Under the pieces are notes generated by a model. It saw only the letters and a program-made list of their open reading frames with translations, was not told the DNA's origin and made no database searches. From NCBI RefSeq assembly GCF_000308555.1, contig NZ_BAFY01000068.1:1-59018 (forward strand): a DNA stretch of 59,018 bases, written 5' to 3'. Origin of the DNA: Nocardia cyriacigeorgica NBRC 100375. GTDB lineage: Bacteria > Actinomycetota > Actinomycetes > Mycobacteriales > Mycobacteriaceae. Shown here piece after piece: positions 25,636 through 33,801 of the stretch. Both the position numbers and the translations under genes were made by a program. Numbering within the stretch: position 1 is the first letter of the stretch; every line of letters begins with the position of its first letter.

Positions 25636-25662
25636 TTAGCGCATTAATAGTTAGTGCGTTAA
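25636..25662. promoter_or_regulatory. Inverted repeat before the OhrR-like gene
   Basis: TTAGCGCATTA (25636-25646) and TAGTGCGTTAA (25652-25662) are 11-bp arms with 9 of 11 matches and a 5-bp spacer, in an AT-rich gap immediately before the start. It fits an autorepressor operator. Confidence 0.65.
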
Positions 25663-25706
25663 GTAATGTGATCGGCATCCTCTGCGTGCTGTGGTCTGAT
25701 AGGTGC

Positions 25707-26336
25707 ATGGGCACGGCAGGTACGAAGGGTGTTCCGCGCGCGGAGCGGGAGCGGCAGATCCTCGATGCCGCGACCGAGGAATTCGGCCGCCACGGTTACG
25801 CGGGTACCTCGCTGGCGGCGGTGGCGGCCAGGTCCGGTGTCTCCAAGCCGATGGTGCTGGCGTACTTCTCCTCCAAGGATGGGCTGTACGCGGCCTGTGT
25901 GCGCCGGGCGGGCGACAACTTGACCAACCACATCGAGACCGCGATGGCCGACGGCGCCTCGGGCCTGCGATTGCCCGCGTTGGTGTTCACCGCGATCTTC
26001 GCCGCCTTGGAACCGCGGCCCAACGACTGGAATGTCATCTGGGACCGCGGCCTGCCCGAAGACGGGAACGCGCTGGCGGAGGCGTCCCGGGTGCGGCAGC
26101 GATTGATCGAGCAGGCTTCGCGGGGCGTCGCGGTGGTCGGCGAGGCGGGCACGCGGACCGTCGATGCCGATGATCTGGCCGTGCTCACCGAGGTGTGGAC
26201 CGGGATGGTCAGCTCGGTGGTGCGGTGGTGGCTGCGTCATCCGGAGCAGTCGGCGCCGGAGATGGCCGCGCGCTGCCTGCGCATCGTCGACCTGATCGCC
26301 GACGCGGGCGTGCGCGATCGGCAGCGGACGCCTTGA
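25707..26336 (+). CDS. TetR-family transcriptional regulator
   Basis: 209 residues. Helix-turn-helix at about 13-58 (ERERQILDAATEEFGRHGYAG; SGVSKPMVLAYFSSKDGLY). The C-terminal ligand domain (about 75-200) is helical and not assignable. It is followed by a DUF6670-like gene 105 bp downstream, with a near-palindrome at 26346 between them, so that gene is the likely target. It is divergent from the OhrR-like gene. ATG at 25707 gives the standard N terminus; the frame continues upstream as a shadow. Confidence 0.9.
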   Translation: MGTAGTKGVPRAERERQILDAATEEFGRHGYAGTSLAAVAARSGVSKPMVLAYFSSKDGLYAACVRRAGDNLTNHIETAMADGASGLRLPALVFTAIFAALEPRPNDWNVIWDRGLPEDGNALAEASRVRQRLIEQASRGVAVVGEAGTRTVDADDLAVLTEVWTGMVSSVVRWWLRHPEQSAPEMAARCLRIVDLIADAGVRDRQRTP

Positions 26337-26345
26337 CCCTCGTAT

Positions 26346-26372
26346 GACCGATCGGTAAATTACCGAGTGGTC
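26346..26372. promoter_or_regulatory. Near-palindromic TetR operator candidate
   Basis: GACCGATCGGTA (26346-26357) and TACCGAGTGGTC (26361-26372) pair at 10 of 12 positions around a 3-bp spacer. It shares ACCGxTCGGTAA with the site at 3521. It lies between the TetR gene and the DUF6670-like gene. Confidence 0.6.
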
Positions 26373-26440
26373 ACGCAACGGCGCGTCGGCCGGGCGACCG
26401 CCCCGGCGGACGCCCACGCTGGTCGGGAGGACGTTCTCTT

Positions 26441-27541
26441 ATGTCGGCAACCGGTAGCACCGATCGGTCCCAGCCGGGGCAGCGCAGCCTGCCGGTGCGG
26501 CTCGCGGCGCGGGCGCTGCTCGCGGGGCTCGCACCACGCGTCGACCGGCGGATCATCGAATCCAGCCGACCGTTCGGCCGGCCGGAGATGCTTCGGCCGC
26601 ACCAGGATTCGTCGCTGTGGGCGTGGACGCACTACGGGATCTTCCTGCCCCGCCTGCCCGGACGTCACCGCTACCTGAACACCATGACGCTGATCGGCGC
26701 CACCGGCTCGGTCTGTTTCGACAACGACTATCTGGCCGTCGCCGACGCCCGGCATACCAGCACCGTCTTCTCTTCGACCGCGCACGCCGGGCAACGCCAC
26801 TACCGGGCCTACGACACCCGCACCGAATGTGAGTTCGCGGCCGACGGCTCGTCTCTCAGATGGGGTGAGGACCTCGAAATCACCGGCCGCTACCCGCATT
26901 TCACCGTGGCGGGCCGCTATCCCGGGTTCCGGGTCGACGCCGAGATCACCGCGACGCCGCAGGTGTCCTGGTTCATCCGCACCCCCGTCTACGACCACTT
27001 CAGCCTGCTGGCGACCTGCCGCGGCACCCTCACCGACGCCGAGGGCAGCACCGAAATCGACACCCTGTGCACCGTCGAATACGCCCGCTGCCTCTCGCCA
27101 CAGGCCTTGACCGCGCGCCCGGTGCCCGAGAGGCTCAAAGTGCCGGTCGACTTCTTCACCTACCAGATCATCAATCTCGACCAACGCACCCAACTGCTGC
27201 TCACCGACGTCCGCGCCGCGGGCACCACCGCCTGCCGCATGGCGCACCTGCGCTCCCTGGACGGCGACGCCCGCGCGTTCACCGACGTGCGCATGGAGGT
27301 CCTGTCCGACCGCCCGGCCGTGGACGAACTCGGCCGGGTCATGCGGGTGCCACGCGAGCTGCGCTGGTCGGTACGCGACGGCAGGCGTGAGGTGTTCGCG
27401 CTGACCGGCACGGTCGACTCACCCCTGCGTTACGGGCACGGCCGCGGATACGCGGGCGCCATGACCTATACGGGCAGGTGGCGCGGGCGCCCGATCGATG
27501 GGAGCGGGTACGTGGAGTGGGTGGACTGCGAGGGGCGCTGA
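26441..27541 (+). CDS. DUF6670-like protein, lipocalin/hydratase-like fold suspected
   Basis: 366 residues; resembles actinobacterial DUF6670 proteins (from memory, not searched). The block GRHRYLNTMTLIGATGSVCFDNDY and the many alternating beta-type segments (RYPHFTVAGRYPGFRVDAEI; GTLTDAEGSTEIDTLCTVEYAR) recall the two-barrel fold of CrtC-type carotenoid hydratases, but the match is by feel. The C terminus (GYAGAMTYTGRWRGRPIDGSGYVEWVDCEGR) is typical of the family. No signal peptide is evident. Preceded by a TetR gene and a TetR-like site. It ends 12 bp from the last gene of the opposing mce II operon. Confidence 0.6.
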   Translation: MSATGSTDRSQPGQRSLPVRLAARALLAGLAPRVDRRIIESSRPFGRPEMLRPHQDSSLWAWTHYGIFLPRLPGRHRYLNTMTLIGATGSVCFDNDYLAVADARHTSTVFSSTAHAGQRHYRAYDTRTECEFAADGSSLRWGEDLEITGRYPHFTVAGRYPGFRVDAEITATPQVSWFIRTPVYDHFSLLATCRGTLTDAEGSTEIDTLCTVEYARCLSPQALTARPVPERLKVPVDFFTYQIINLDQRTQLLLTDVRAAGTTACRMAHLRSLDGDARAFTDVRMEVLSDRPAVDELGRVMRVPRELRWSVRDGRREVFALTGTVDSPLRYGHGRGYAGAMTYTGRWRGRPIDGSGYVEWVDCEGR

Positions 27542-27552
27542 GGGGCAGGTAA

Positions 27553-27939
27553 TCAGTGGCGTCCGGGTGCGGTCGGTCCCCGGCGGCGAGCGCGTGCCAG
27601 GAGCCATAGGCCGATAGCTGCTGCGGTGGCCGCGAGGAGCAGTAACGCGCAGCCCTCGACCAGGAGGGCGGCCCAGCGCGGTAGCCACAGGTCGAGCACT
27701 TCGACACCGGCCGCGAGCAGGAGATAGCCCGCGCAGGCCAGCATGATCGCCGCGGCGCCGAGAGCGACAGCGCCGAGCAGGGCGGTCTGTAGGCGGTCGA
27801 GCAGGTCGGCCCGTAGTGCGAGCGCCTTGCGCCGCAACCACTTCCATACTGCGCGCAGCGTTCGATAGCTGCTGGTGAGCAGGATATCCGGTTGCGGCTC
27901 GGTGGAGCCAGGTCCCGGTTCGGTGATGGTTTCGGTCAT
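27553..27939 (-). CDS. Small membrane protein, holin-like (phage_holin_3_6-type), last gene of mce II
   Basis: 128 residues, not tied to a known function. Two spans at about 52-75 (TALLGAVALGAAAIMLACAGYLLLAA) and 87-111 (AALLVEGCALLLLAATAAAIG), with a charged, amphipathic helix before them (WKWLRRKALALRADLL). This layout matches the small actinobacterial putative superfamily III holin-like proteins, which are not lysis proteins. It starts within the stop of the SRPBCC gene (ATGA), so it is translationally coupled and part of the mce II unit. Nothing suggests phage origin here. Confidence 0.6.
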   Translation of the reverse strand: MTETITEPGPGSTEPQPDILLTSSYRTLRAVWKWLRRKALALRADLLDRLQTALLGAVALGAAAIMLACAGYLLLAAGVEVLDLWLPRWAALLVEGCALLLLAATAAAIGLWLLARARRRGPTAPGRH

Positions 27940-28526
27940 GCCGACACTCGCGTCGACAGCCGGCCGAGGGCGAAGCGGGCGAACGGGCGGACGAACGGCG
28001 CGGCCCAGCTCGCGGGGAGGAAAGCGAAGATGGCGGGACGGCCGCCGACGGTCCAGGCGACTTCTGTGCCGCCGTCCGCGGTGGGCTCCAGACGGAAATC
28101 CTGCTGGTAGGTGAGCACCACGAGCGGTATCGAGGTCCGCACGCCGACGACGGTCAGCCTGCGCCCCGGCTCGGCCCTGGTGACCTGTTCGACCGATGCG
28201 AACAGCAGAGAATCGAGGGTCCGCATGGCGCCTACGCCGCGCTCACTGTCCTGGTAGCGCATGCCGTTGATCAGCGGCAGCCAGGCGAACGCACCCTCGC
28301 CGAGGGCGTCGTATACCCGCTCTGGTGGTGCGGCGAACCGGGAGATCACCGTCATCTCGAAGGTGGGGCGCCGCGATTGCAGGGTGCGCAACAGCGATTC
28401 CCGCTCCGGTTCGGCGGTGGTGGACAACAGTTGTCGCACACGAGAGCGCAGGACGACCAGGGCGATGCACCCGGCGATCGCGCCGGCGACGACGAGTACC
28501 GCGGCGATGATGACGAGTTGTTTCAT
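27936..28526 (-). CDS. SRPBCC (START-like) protein with N-terminal anchor or lipobox, mce II operon
   Basis: 196 residues. The N terminus (MKQLVIIAAVLVVAGAIAGC) is a membrane segment containing a possible lipobox, IAGC with Cys 20, though hydrophobicity goes on after the Cys. So it is either a lipoprotein or a single-span anchored protein. The rest is an SRPBCC/polyketide-cyclase-like domain (about 55-185): VISRFAAPPERVYDALGEGAFAWLP, then VLTYQQDFRLEPTADGGTEV. SRPBCC proteins hold hydrophobic ligands in a deep cavity. Placed after mceF and mas, a role in handing lipid to or from the Mce complex is a reasonable inference. Confidence 0.75.
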   Translation of the reverse strand: MKQLVIIAAVLVVAGAIAGCIALVVLRSRVRQLLSTTAEPERESLLRTLQSRRPTFEMTVISRFAAPPERVYDALGEGAFAWLPLINGMRYQDSERGVGAMRTLDSLLFASVEQVTRAEPGRRLTVVGVRTSIPLVVLTYQQDFRLEPTADGGTEVAWTVGGRPAIFAFLPASWAAPFVRPFARFALGRLSTRVSA

Positions 28527-28551
28527 TGGCTGTTCCCTCGATAGATGGTGG

Positions 28552-29214
28552 TCACTGCGGCAGCAGCGGCGAGCTGACCTCGTTCACCAGCCACGATCCG
28601 TCCACGTTCTGCATGGACAAGGTGACCGCGAGCTGCCCCTCGCGCGGTTGCCCCTGGGTGCCGAGACTGCTGATCGACTGCCCGATCACGACGACCGCTC
28701 GGGTACTGTGTTCATCGCCGGATTCGATGGCGCACTGCACCTCTCCCGGCGTAGACACCACCTGCCCCTGCGTCAGCACCTCGCGCAAGTCCTTGCTGGT
28801 GGCATCGAATTCCTGCTTCCAGTCGCCGGTGGCGCCGTCGAGCACGGCGGCGAAATAGGTGTCCAGATTCCGGGCGTTGTAGTCGGCCAGCACCGGCGCG
28901 TACTCGCAGGCCGCCAGCCGAGCGGTCTCTCTGGCATCCTCGCGGGACTGGATCTGTTCGGCGCGGAACGCGAAGTATCCGGCCGCCCCCAGCGCTGCGA
29001 TCACAAGAGCGACGCCCGCCGACCGAATTACTGTGTTGCGAGGGAGGGTGATCCGATCGGCACTGGCGCCGCTGCGGCTCTGCCCGTGGATGGCATCGGC
29101 ATCGGATGCCGCAGGTGCGCTCCTTTCGGAGTCGGCGGCCGGGTCCGCACTGTCGGCACCGGCCTCGGAGAGTGCCTCGTCCGGTCGGTTCGGTTCCGGG
29201 TCTTTGTCGCTCAT
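28552..29214 (-). CDS. Mce-associated membrane protein (Mas-like)
   Basis: 220 residues. A long acidic cytoplasmic tail (about 1-60) leads to one span (about 64-83, AGVALVIAALGAAGYFAFRA) and an extracytoplasmic domain (about 95-220) with AACEYAPVLADYNARNLDTYFAAVLDG and VNEVSSPLLPQ at the end, the pattern of Mce-associated proteins that follow mceF in many actinobacteria. Mas proteins stabilise or feed the Mce complex. AGGA lies 7 nt before the ATG at 29214; an earlier ATG at 29241 abuts the mceF stop. Operon I has no equivalent. Confidence 0.85.
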   Translation of the reverse strand: MSDKDPEPNRPDEALSEAGADSADPAADSERSAPAASDADAIHGQSRSGASADRITLPRNTVIRSAGVALVIAALGAAGYFAFRAEQIQSREDARETARLAACEYAPVLADYNARNLDTYFAAVLDGATGDWKQEFDATSKDLREVLTQGQVVSTPGEVQCAIESGDEHSTRAVVVIGQSISSLGTQGQPREGQLAVTLSMQNVDGSWLVNEVSSPLLPQ

Positions 29215-29241
29215 GGCAGTCCTGTCGTCGATGGGGTGCAT

Positions 29242-30504
29242 TCACTTGGCGGGCAACGGGACCGAGAGTTCGTCGCCGCTGACGCCGGGTGGTGGGCCGG
29301 CGCCGTTGTCGGGCAGGTTCGGGCGCGGCGCGTTGGCGGAGCCGCGGATCTGGATTTCCGGGCGGGTGGTGACGCAGTAGTTGTAGAGGCGGACGCGGCC
29401 GTCGGAGACCTGGGTGGGGGAGACGGGGATGGTCTCGTATTCGCAGGTCGGGCGCGGCCAGATGTCGGTGAGGGTGTGGAAAGCGTTGTCGTGGGCCGGG
29501 ATTCCCATGGCGGCCGAACCGAGCCTGATCGCCGGGAACAGGGCCCGCATGGCCGGTGTGCGCAGGCGGGCGGCGCGGGTGATGGCGACGAAGTTGATCA
29601 CCAGATCGGTCATCGGGTCGGTGGTCTCGGCAATGACGCCGCCGAGGGTCGCCAGCTGGCCGGGCCCCAGGTCGAGCAGGCGCCGTACCTCCCGGTCGGC
29701 GGCGGTCAACTGGTCGAACAGCACACCCGAGCCGCGCACCAGCGTGCCCAGGTCGGGCTGGGCATGTGAGGTGGTTTCGGCGATCACGCTCAGGTTCCGG
29801 ATGAGCTGGGTGGTCTGCGGCAGCATGCCGGTGAGCCCGGCCATCGCCTGGCTGATACCCGCGATGACGTTGCGCAGCTGGTCGGGCCCGTCGGCCAGTG
29901 CCTTGTCCAGCTCGTCGACGATGACGGTGAGCCGTTGCGGATTCAGCCCGGAGATCAGCCCGCTGGTGTTGGTCAGGAACGATTCGATCGTCACCGGCGT
30001 CGACACCCGCGTCGCGTCGATGACCGAACCGTCGGCGAGGTAGGGGCCCTCACCGGTGCTGGGTCGCAGATCCAGGTACTGCTCACCGGCCGCGGACAGC
30101 CGCTGCACCGCGGCGGTGGTGTCCAGTGAGATCCGGGTGCCGGCCTCGATCTCCGTAACAGCGACCACACCGGTATCGGCCAACTCCACCGACCGCACCG
30201 TGCCCACCCGCACCCCGCGCAGCGTGACGTCGTTGTCGACCAGTAGCCCACCCGACACCGGCAGCATCACCGTGACCCGGTAGGTTTCCCGCAGCGGATT
30301 GAACCGCACGATGTCCACCGCGATATACCCGGCACCGAGCAGCAGCATCGCCACCAGACCGATCGAGGCGACAACGTTCACCCGCTCGAACAGCCACGTC
30401 GCCACCCGTACGAGCACATTCGCGCCACGCTCCAGCCACCGATCCGCCAAGCGCAGCGCGGCATCGAACATCCGCAGCAACGGATAGATCAGGCGTTGTC
30501 TCAT
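29242..30504 (-). CDS. mceF: MceF-type protein, mce operon II
   Basis: 420 residues, about 100 longer than operon I MceF. A cytoplasmic N-terminal stretch of about 45 residues (MRQRLIYPLLRMFDAALRLA) precedes the span (about 47-65, VASIGLVAMLLLGAGYIAV). MCE domain about 75-150 with GGLLVDNDVTLRGVRVGTVRSVEL. Helical part follows. The C-terminal tail (about 355-420) is Pro-rich and has two cysteines (PRPTCEYETIPV and LYNYCVTTRP). It overlaps mceE by 4 bp; the mas gene starts 27 bp further on. Confidence 0.92.
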   Translation of the reverse strand: MRQRLIYPLLRMFDAALRLADRWLERGANVLVRVATWLFERVNVVASIGLVAMLLLGAGYIAVDIVRFNPLRETYRVTVMLPVSGGLLVDNDVTLRGVRVGTVRSVELADTGVVAVTEIEAGTRISLDTTAAVQRLSAAGEQYLDLRPSTGEGPYLADGSVIDATRVSTPVTIESFLTNTSGLISGLNPQRLTVIVDELDKALADGPDQLRNVIAGISQAMAGLTGMLPQTTQLIRNLSVIAETTSHAQPDLGTLVRGSGVLFDQLTAADREVRRLLDLGPGQLATLGGVIAETTDPMTDLVINFVAITRAARLRTPAMRALFPAIRLGSAAMGIPAHDNAFHTLTDIWPRPTCEYETIPVSPTQVSDGRVRLYNYCVTTRPEIQIRGSANAPRPNLPDNGAGPPPGVSGDELSVPLPAK

Positions 30505-31631
30505 CGGTGCCCGCCCTGCAATCGTTCCTGGACCCGGGCCAGCACCTGCGCCAGACTGCCGACGAAGGCGGCCGGGTCGCTGCCGTCGGGCAACCGGCTG
30601 CCACTCGGATCGGTGAGCGCGCCGAGGCTCAGGTACGAGATGCGCGCGCCCACCGCGAGAGCGGTGCCCTCGGTCGTCGCCTGGAGCGAGGGGTAGAGGG
30701 TGTGCAGTCCGTCGAGGGTCCCGGCCAGGTTGTCGCCCATCCGGGTGAACCCGCCCATCAGCTGCTGCACGCTATCGAACAGGCTGCGGAATTGCTCGCC
30801 GGTGGTAGTGGTGAAGTCGCCGAGCGCGGCCATCGTGACCGACACCTTCGCGGTGAGGTCGACGATGGCCTGATTGTTCTCGGCGATCACCCCGATCAGC
30901 GGCGGAAATTGTTCGGCGGCCGCCCCCAATTCGGCCTTGCGGGCATTGAGCACCGCGGTGAGCCCGGTGAGCCCGTGCAGCACGCTGTCGATCTGGCCGG
31001 TGCGCTGGTTCAACGCGTCCAGCGTCGCGGTCAGTTCGGTGAGCAGATGCGCCAGTTGCGGGCCGCGCCCACCGATCATCGAGTTCATCTCGCTGGTGAT
31101 CCGGGCGACCTGATTGAGCGCGCCACCGTCGAGCAGCATCGACATCGACATCATCAACTGCTCCACCGACGCACCGGCCGAGGTGTGCGCGCGGTCGATG
31201 GTGTCGCCGTCGGTGAGCAGCACGGCGTCCGGGCGTTTTTCGGGCAGAGTGAGGGCGATGAAGATATCGCCGAGCGGTGTGGCCTGGCGCAGTTCGGCAC
31301 GGGTGCCCTCGGGCAGCTGGATCTCGCTGCTGATCTCCAGCGCCACCTCGGCACGGAAATCCAGTGTGTCGATCTCGCTGACCACGCCGACATCGGTGCC
31401 GCCGATCTTGACCCGGGCGCGTTCGGGCAGGTTGAGGGCATCGTCGAACACCGCGTGCAGGGTGTAGCTCGGCCCGTCCACGCCGGGTTGGGGCAGCGGG
31501 AGATTGTCGATGGTGACCGCGCAGCCGCTCAGGGTGAGCACGGCGAGCGCGGCGGCGCTGAGCCGGGTCAGGCGTCCGCTCGAGCCGGCTCTCGCTGGGG
31601 TGCCGGCGCGGCCGCCGGAGGCCGCGCTCAC
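30501..31631 (-). CDS. mceE: MceE-type lipoprotein, mce operon II
   Basis: 376 residues. The N terminus contains a basic stretch, a hydrophobic run and the lipobox LSGC (about Cys 37). MCE domain about 55-135 (LNLPERARVKIGGTDVGVV; LRQATPLGDIFIAL), helical channel part to about 340. The start is taken as GTG at 31631, which overlaps the stop of mceD as GTGA, in place of the GTG/ATG further upstream that would lengthen it by 24 residues into mceD. Together with MceD this gives two lipoproteins in one operon. Confidence 0.9.
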   Translation of the reverse strand: MSAASGGRAGTPARAGSSGRLTRLSAAALAVLTLSGCAVTIDNLPLPQPGVDGPSYTLHAVFDDALNLPERARVKIGGTDVGVVSEIDTLDFRAEVALEISSEIQLPEGTRAELRQATPLGDIFIALTLPEKRPDAVLLTDGDTIDRAHTSAGASVEQLMMSMSMLLDGGALNQVARITSEMNSMIGGRGPQLAHLLTELTATLDALNQRTGQIDSVLHGLTGLTAVLNARKAELGAAAEQFPPLIGVIAENNQAIVDLTAKVSVTMAALGDFTTTTGEQFRSLFDSVQQLMGGFTRMGDNLAGTLDGLHTLYPSLQATTEGTALAVGARISYLSLGALTDPSGSRLPDGSDPAAFVGSLAQVLARVQERLQGGHR

Positions 31632-32722
31632 CGCGTCAGCCCCAGCAGTGCAGCGGTGAGCCCGAAGTCGGGCCCGAAATCTTCGAGCCGCCCCGTGCGG
31701 CAACCATCCGAACGTAACTGCACCCGCTCGCAGAACAACGACAGCGTCTCGTTGTCCAACAGCGACTTATCGGTGAGCAGATGCAACCGCAGCGCCTGAT
31801 GCTCCGGGCTCATCGCGGCGGCGAAGTTCTGGAAGAACAGCGGCCCCACATCGACGATCTCGGTCAGCCCCCGCGCGTGCGCGCGCATCTGCGCGGTGAT
31901 GGTGGTGAGCCGGTTCAGCGCCGCCGTCAGCGGTTCCCGGTTCTCCGCAACGACGGCGCTGGTGTTGGTGACGAAGTCGTTGAGCTGAGTGAGCACCGCT
32001 TGCAAACCGGGCGCCTGATCGCTCATCAAGGTCACCAGTTCGGTGAGCCGGGCGCTGAAATCGCGGACGGTCCGGTCGTTCTCGGCCACGATCTGGGTGA
32101 TGTCGTTGAGCCGGACGATGGTGTTGGAGATCTGATCCTTGTTGGCGAGGGTCACCTCGAATGCCGACGACAGCGCGTCGAGGGTCGCGCGGATCTTGTC
32201 GCCATTGCCGTCCAGCATCGGGAACAGCACCCGGCTGGCCATCGGCCCCTCCGTGGAGCTGCCCTTCAACGCCTCGCCGAGTTGTTCGAAGTTGCGCAGG
32301 ATCCGATCGAGTTCGACGGGAGTCCTGGTGCGGGCCAATGGGATATGCGCACCGTCGACCAGGGTGGGCGCGTCGTCGCTGGTCGCGGGAGTGAGTTCGA
32401 TGTGCCGATTGGTGATCAGCTGGGGTGAGATCAGCGCCGCCTTGGTGTCGGCAGGCAGCCCCACATCGTCGATGGTCATGCGCACCTCCACGTACGCGCC
32501 TTTGGCCTCGATCGCGTCGACCCGGCCGATCGGCAGCCCCAGCACCGAGACCTCGTTGCCGACATACAGCCCGGCGACGTTGTCGAAATCGGCGCTGATA
32601 TGTAGCAGGTTCCCGAGCAGACGGTCCGGTAGTGAGGTCAGATTGTGCGGGAGCGCCGAGCAGCCGGCGGCGAACGCCGCGACCACAGCGAGTACGACGA
32701 GACGGATGCGGTTGTGATTCAT
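31628..32722 (-). CDS. mceD: MceD-type protein with lipobox, mce operon II
   Basis: 364 residues. The N terminus MNHNRIRLVVLAVVAAFAAGC is a lipoprotein signal with lipobox FAAGC (Cys about 21), unlike MceD of operon I, which has a plain membrane anchor. MCE domain about 38-115 with GLYVGNEVSVLGLPIGRVDAIEAKG. Helical segment to about 320, and two cysteines late (FCERVQL, GCRTGR). Start ATG 32722 overlaps the end of mceC by 4 bp. Confidence 0.92.
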   Translation of the reverse strand: MNHNRIRLVVLAVVAAFAAGCSALPHNLTSLPDRLLGNLLHISADFDNVAGLYVGNEVSVLGLPIGRVDAIEAKGAYVEVRMTIDDVGLPADTKAALISPQLITNRHIELTPATSDDAPTLVDGAHIPLARTRTPVELDRILRNFEQLGEALKGSSTEGPMASRVLFPMLDGNGDKIRATLDALSSAFEVTLANKDQISNTIVRLNDITQIVAENDRTVRDFSARLTELVTLMSDQAPGLQAVLTQLNDFVTNTSAVVAENREPLTAALNRLTTITAQMRAHARGLTEIVDVGPLFFQNFAAAMSPEHQALRLHLLTDKSLLDNETLSLFCERVQLRSDGCRTGRLEDFGPDFGLTAALLGLTR

Positions 32723-33801
32723 CGGCACTCCTGTACCGCGTGTGCCAGGCACAGCCAGTTGTCGGGGAACACCCACGGCAGATAGACCTCGCCGTACGGG
32801 CCGTTGCCGAAGGCATTGTTGAACTGCCGCAACGCCACCGGCATCACCTGGTAGAGGGCGTCGAGGTTGTCGCGGTTCTTCTGCAGGCCCTCGGACATGG
32901 TGTTCAGGTTCTGGATGAGCGGGCCCAGCCGGCCGTTGTTCTGTACACCCATGTCCTGCAAGGTTTTCGAGGCGGCGGCGATATTGTCGAGCAGTCCGCG
33001 AATCAACTCTTGGCGGCGCGCCACCGCGTCACCGATGGCTTGGCCGTGGGTGAGCAGCATGAGCACGCCGTTCTGGTTGTCGGCCACCAGCTGTGCGACG
33101 GCGTCCATGTTCTTCAGCAGACTGTCCACTTCGGCACGGCGATCACCGATCACCCCGGCCAGCACGCCCACGCTGTCGAGTGCCTGCGCGGTGAGTTCGG
33201 GGGAATCACCCATCTGCTCGTGCACCGCCTCGAGCGCGGCCCGCAGCTTGTCCGGGTCGAGGCGTTCGATGTGCTCGAAGGAATGCTGGTACGTCGGGTC
33301 GTCGATGACCTTGGACAGGTTGTAGGGGACCCTGGTGCGGTCGAGCGGGATCAGCTCGCCGGGCAGGCCGCTGCCGGTGCCGGGGTTCAGCTCGACGTGC
33401 ATCTTGCCGAGGATCGTCGACATCTCGATCGCCGCACCGGCGTCCGGGCCGAGGGTGAGATCGTCGCGGATGGACAGCTCCACCACGATCCGGTCGCGCC
33501 GCAGGTGGGCCGCCTTCACCGTCCCGACTTCGATCCCGGCGACGTCCACGCTGTCGCCCGGCCGCAGCCCCGCGGCCTGAGCGAACTCCGCGCGCACCGT
33601 CCGGTGCCCGATCCCGGCCTGGGTGAGCAGCGTCGAACCGGCCAGCAGCGCGAGTACCGCCGCACCGGCCACCAGCCCGAGCCACCAGTGCCGGTTCTGC
33701 GAATAGCTGGGGACGGCGGCCCACATCTGCGGCATGGTCGGCAGCCCGAACCGCACGAGAACGCGGTTGATCAGCCGGAAGCGTTCCAAGAACTTCTCCA
33801 T
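32719..33801 (-). CDS. mceC: MceC-type protein, mce operon II
   Basis: 360 residues. A cytoplasmic tail of about 37 residues (MEKFLERFRLINRVLVRFG) then the span (about 41-58, WLGLVAGAAVLALLAGSTLL). MCE domain about 65-145 with GLRPGDSVDVAGIEVGTVKAAHLRR. Helical part follows. The start ATG 33801 shares one base with the mceB stop (TAATG). The C terminus contains VFPDNWLCLAHAVQECR with two cysteines. Confidence 0.92.
   Translation of the reverse strand: MEKFLERFRLINRVLVRFGLPTMPQMWAAVPSYSQNRHWWLGLVAGAAVLALLAGSTLLTQAGIGHRTVRAEFAQAAGLRPGDSVDVAGIEVGTVKAAHLRRDRIVVELSIRDDLTLGPDAGAAIEMSTILGKMHVELNPGTGSGLPGELIPLDRTRVPYNLSKVIDDPTYQHSFEHIERLDPDKLRAALEAVHEQMGDSPELTAQALDSVGVLAGVIGDRRAEVDSLLKNMDAVAQLVADNQNGVLMLLTHGQAIGDAVARRQELIRGLLDNIAAASKTLQDMGVQNNGRLGPLIQNLNTMSEGLQKNRDNLDALYQVMPVALRQFNNAFGNGPYGEVYLPWVFPDNWLCLAHAVQECR

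Noticed and set aside
27553..27939. Holin-like protein as a sign of prophage
   Set aside because: It is translationally coupled to a gene of the mce operon and no phage gene is near; this family is common in actinobacterial chromosomes.
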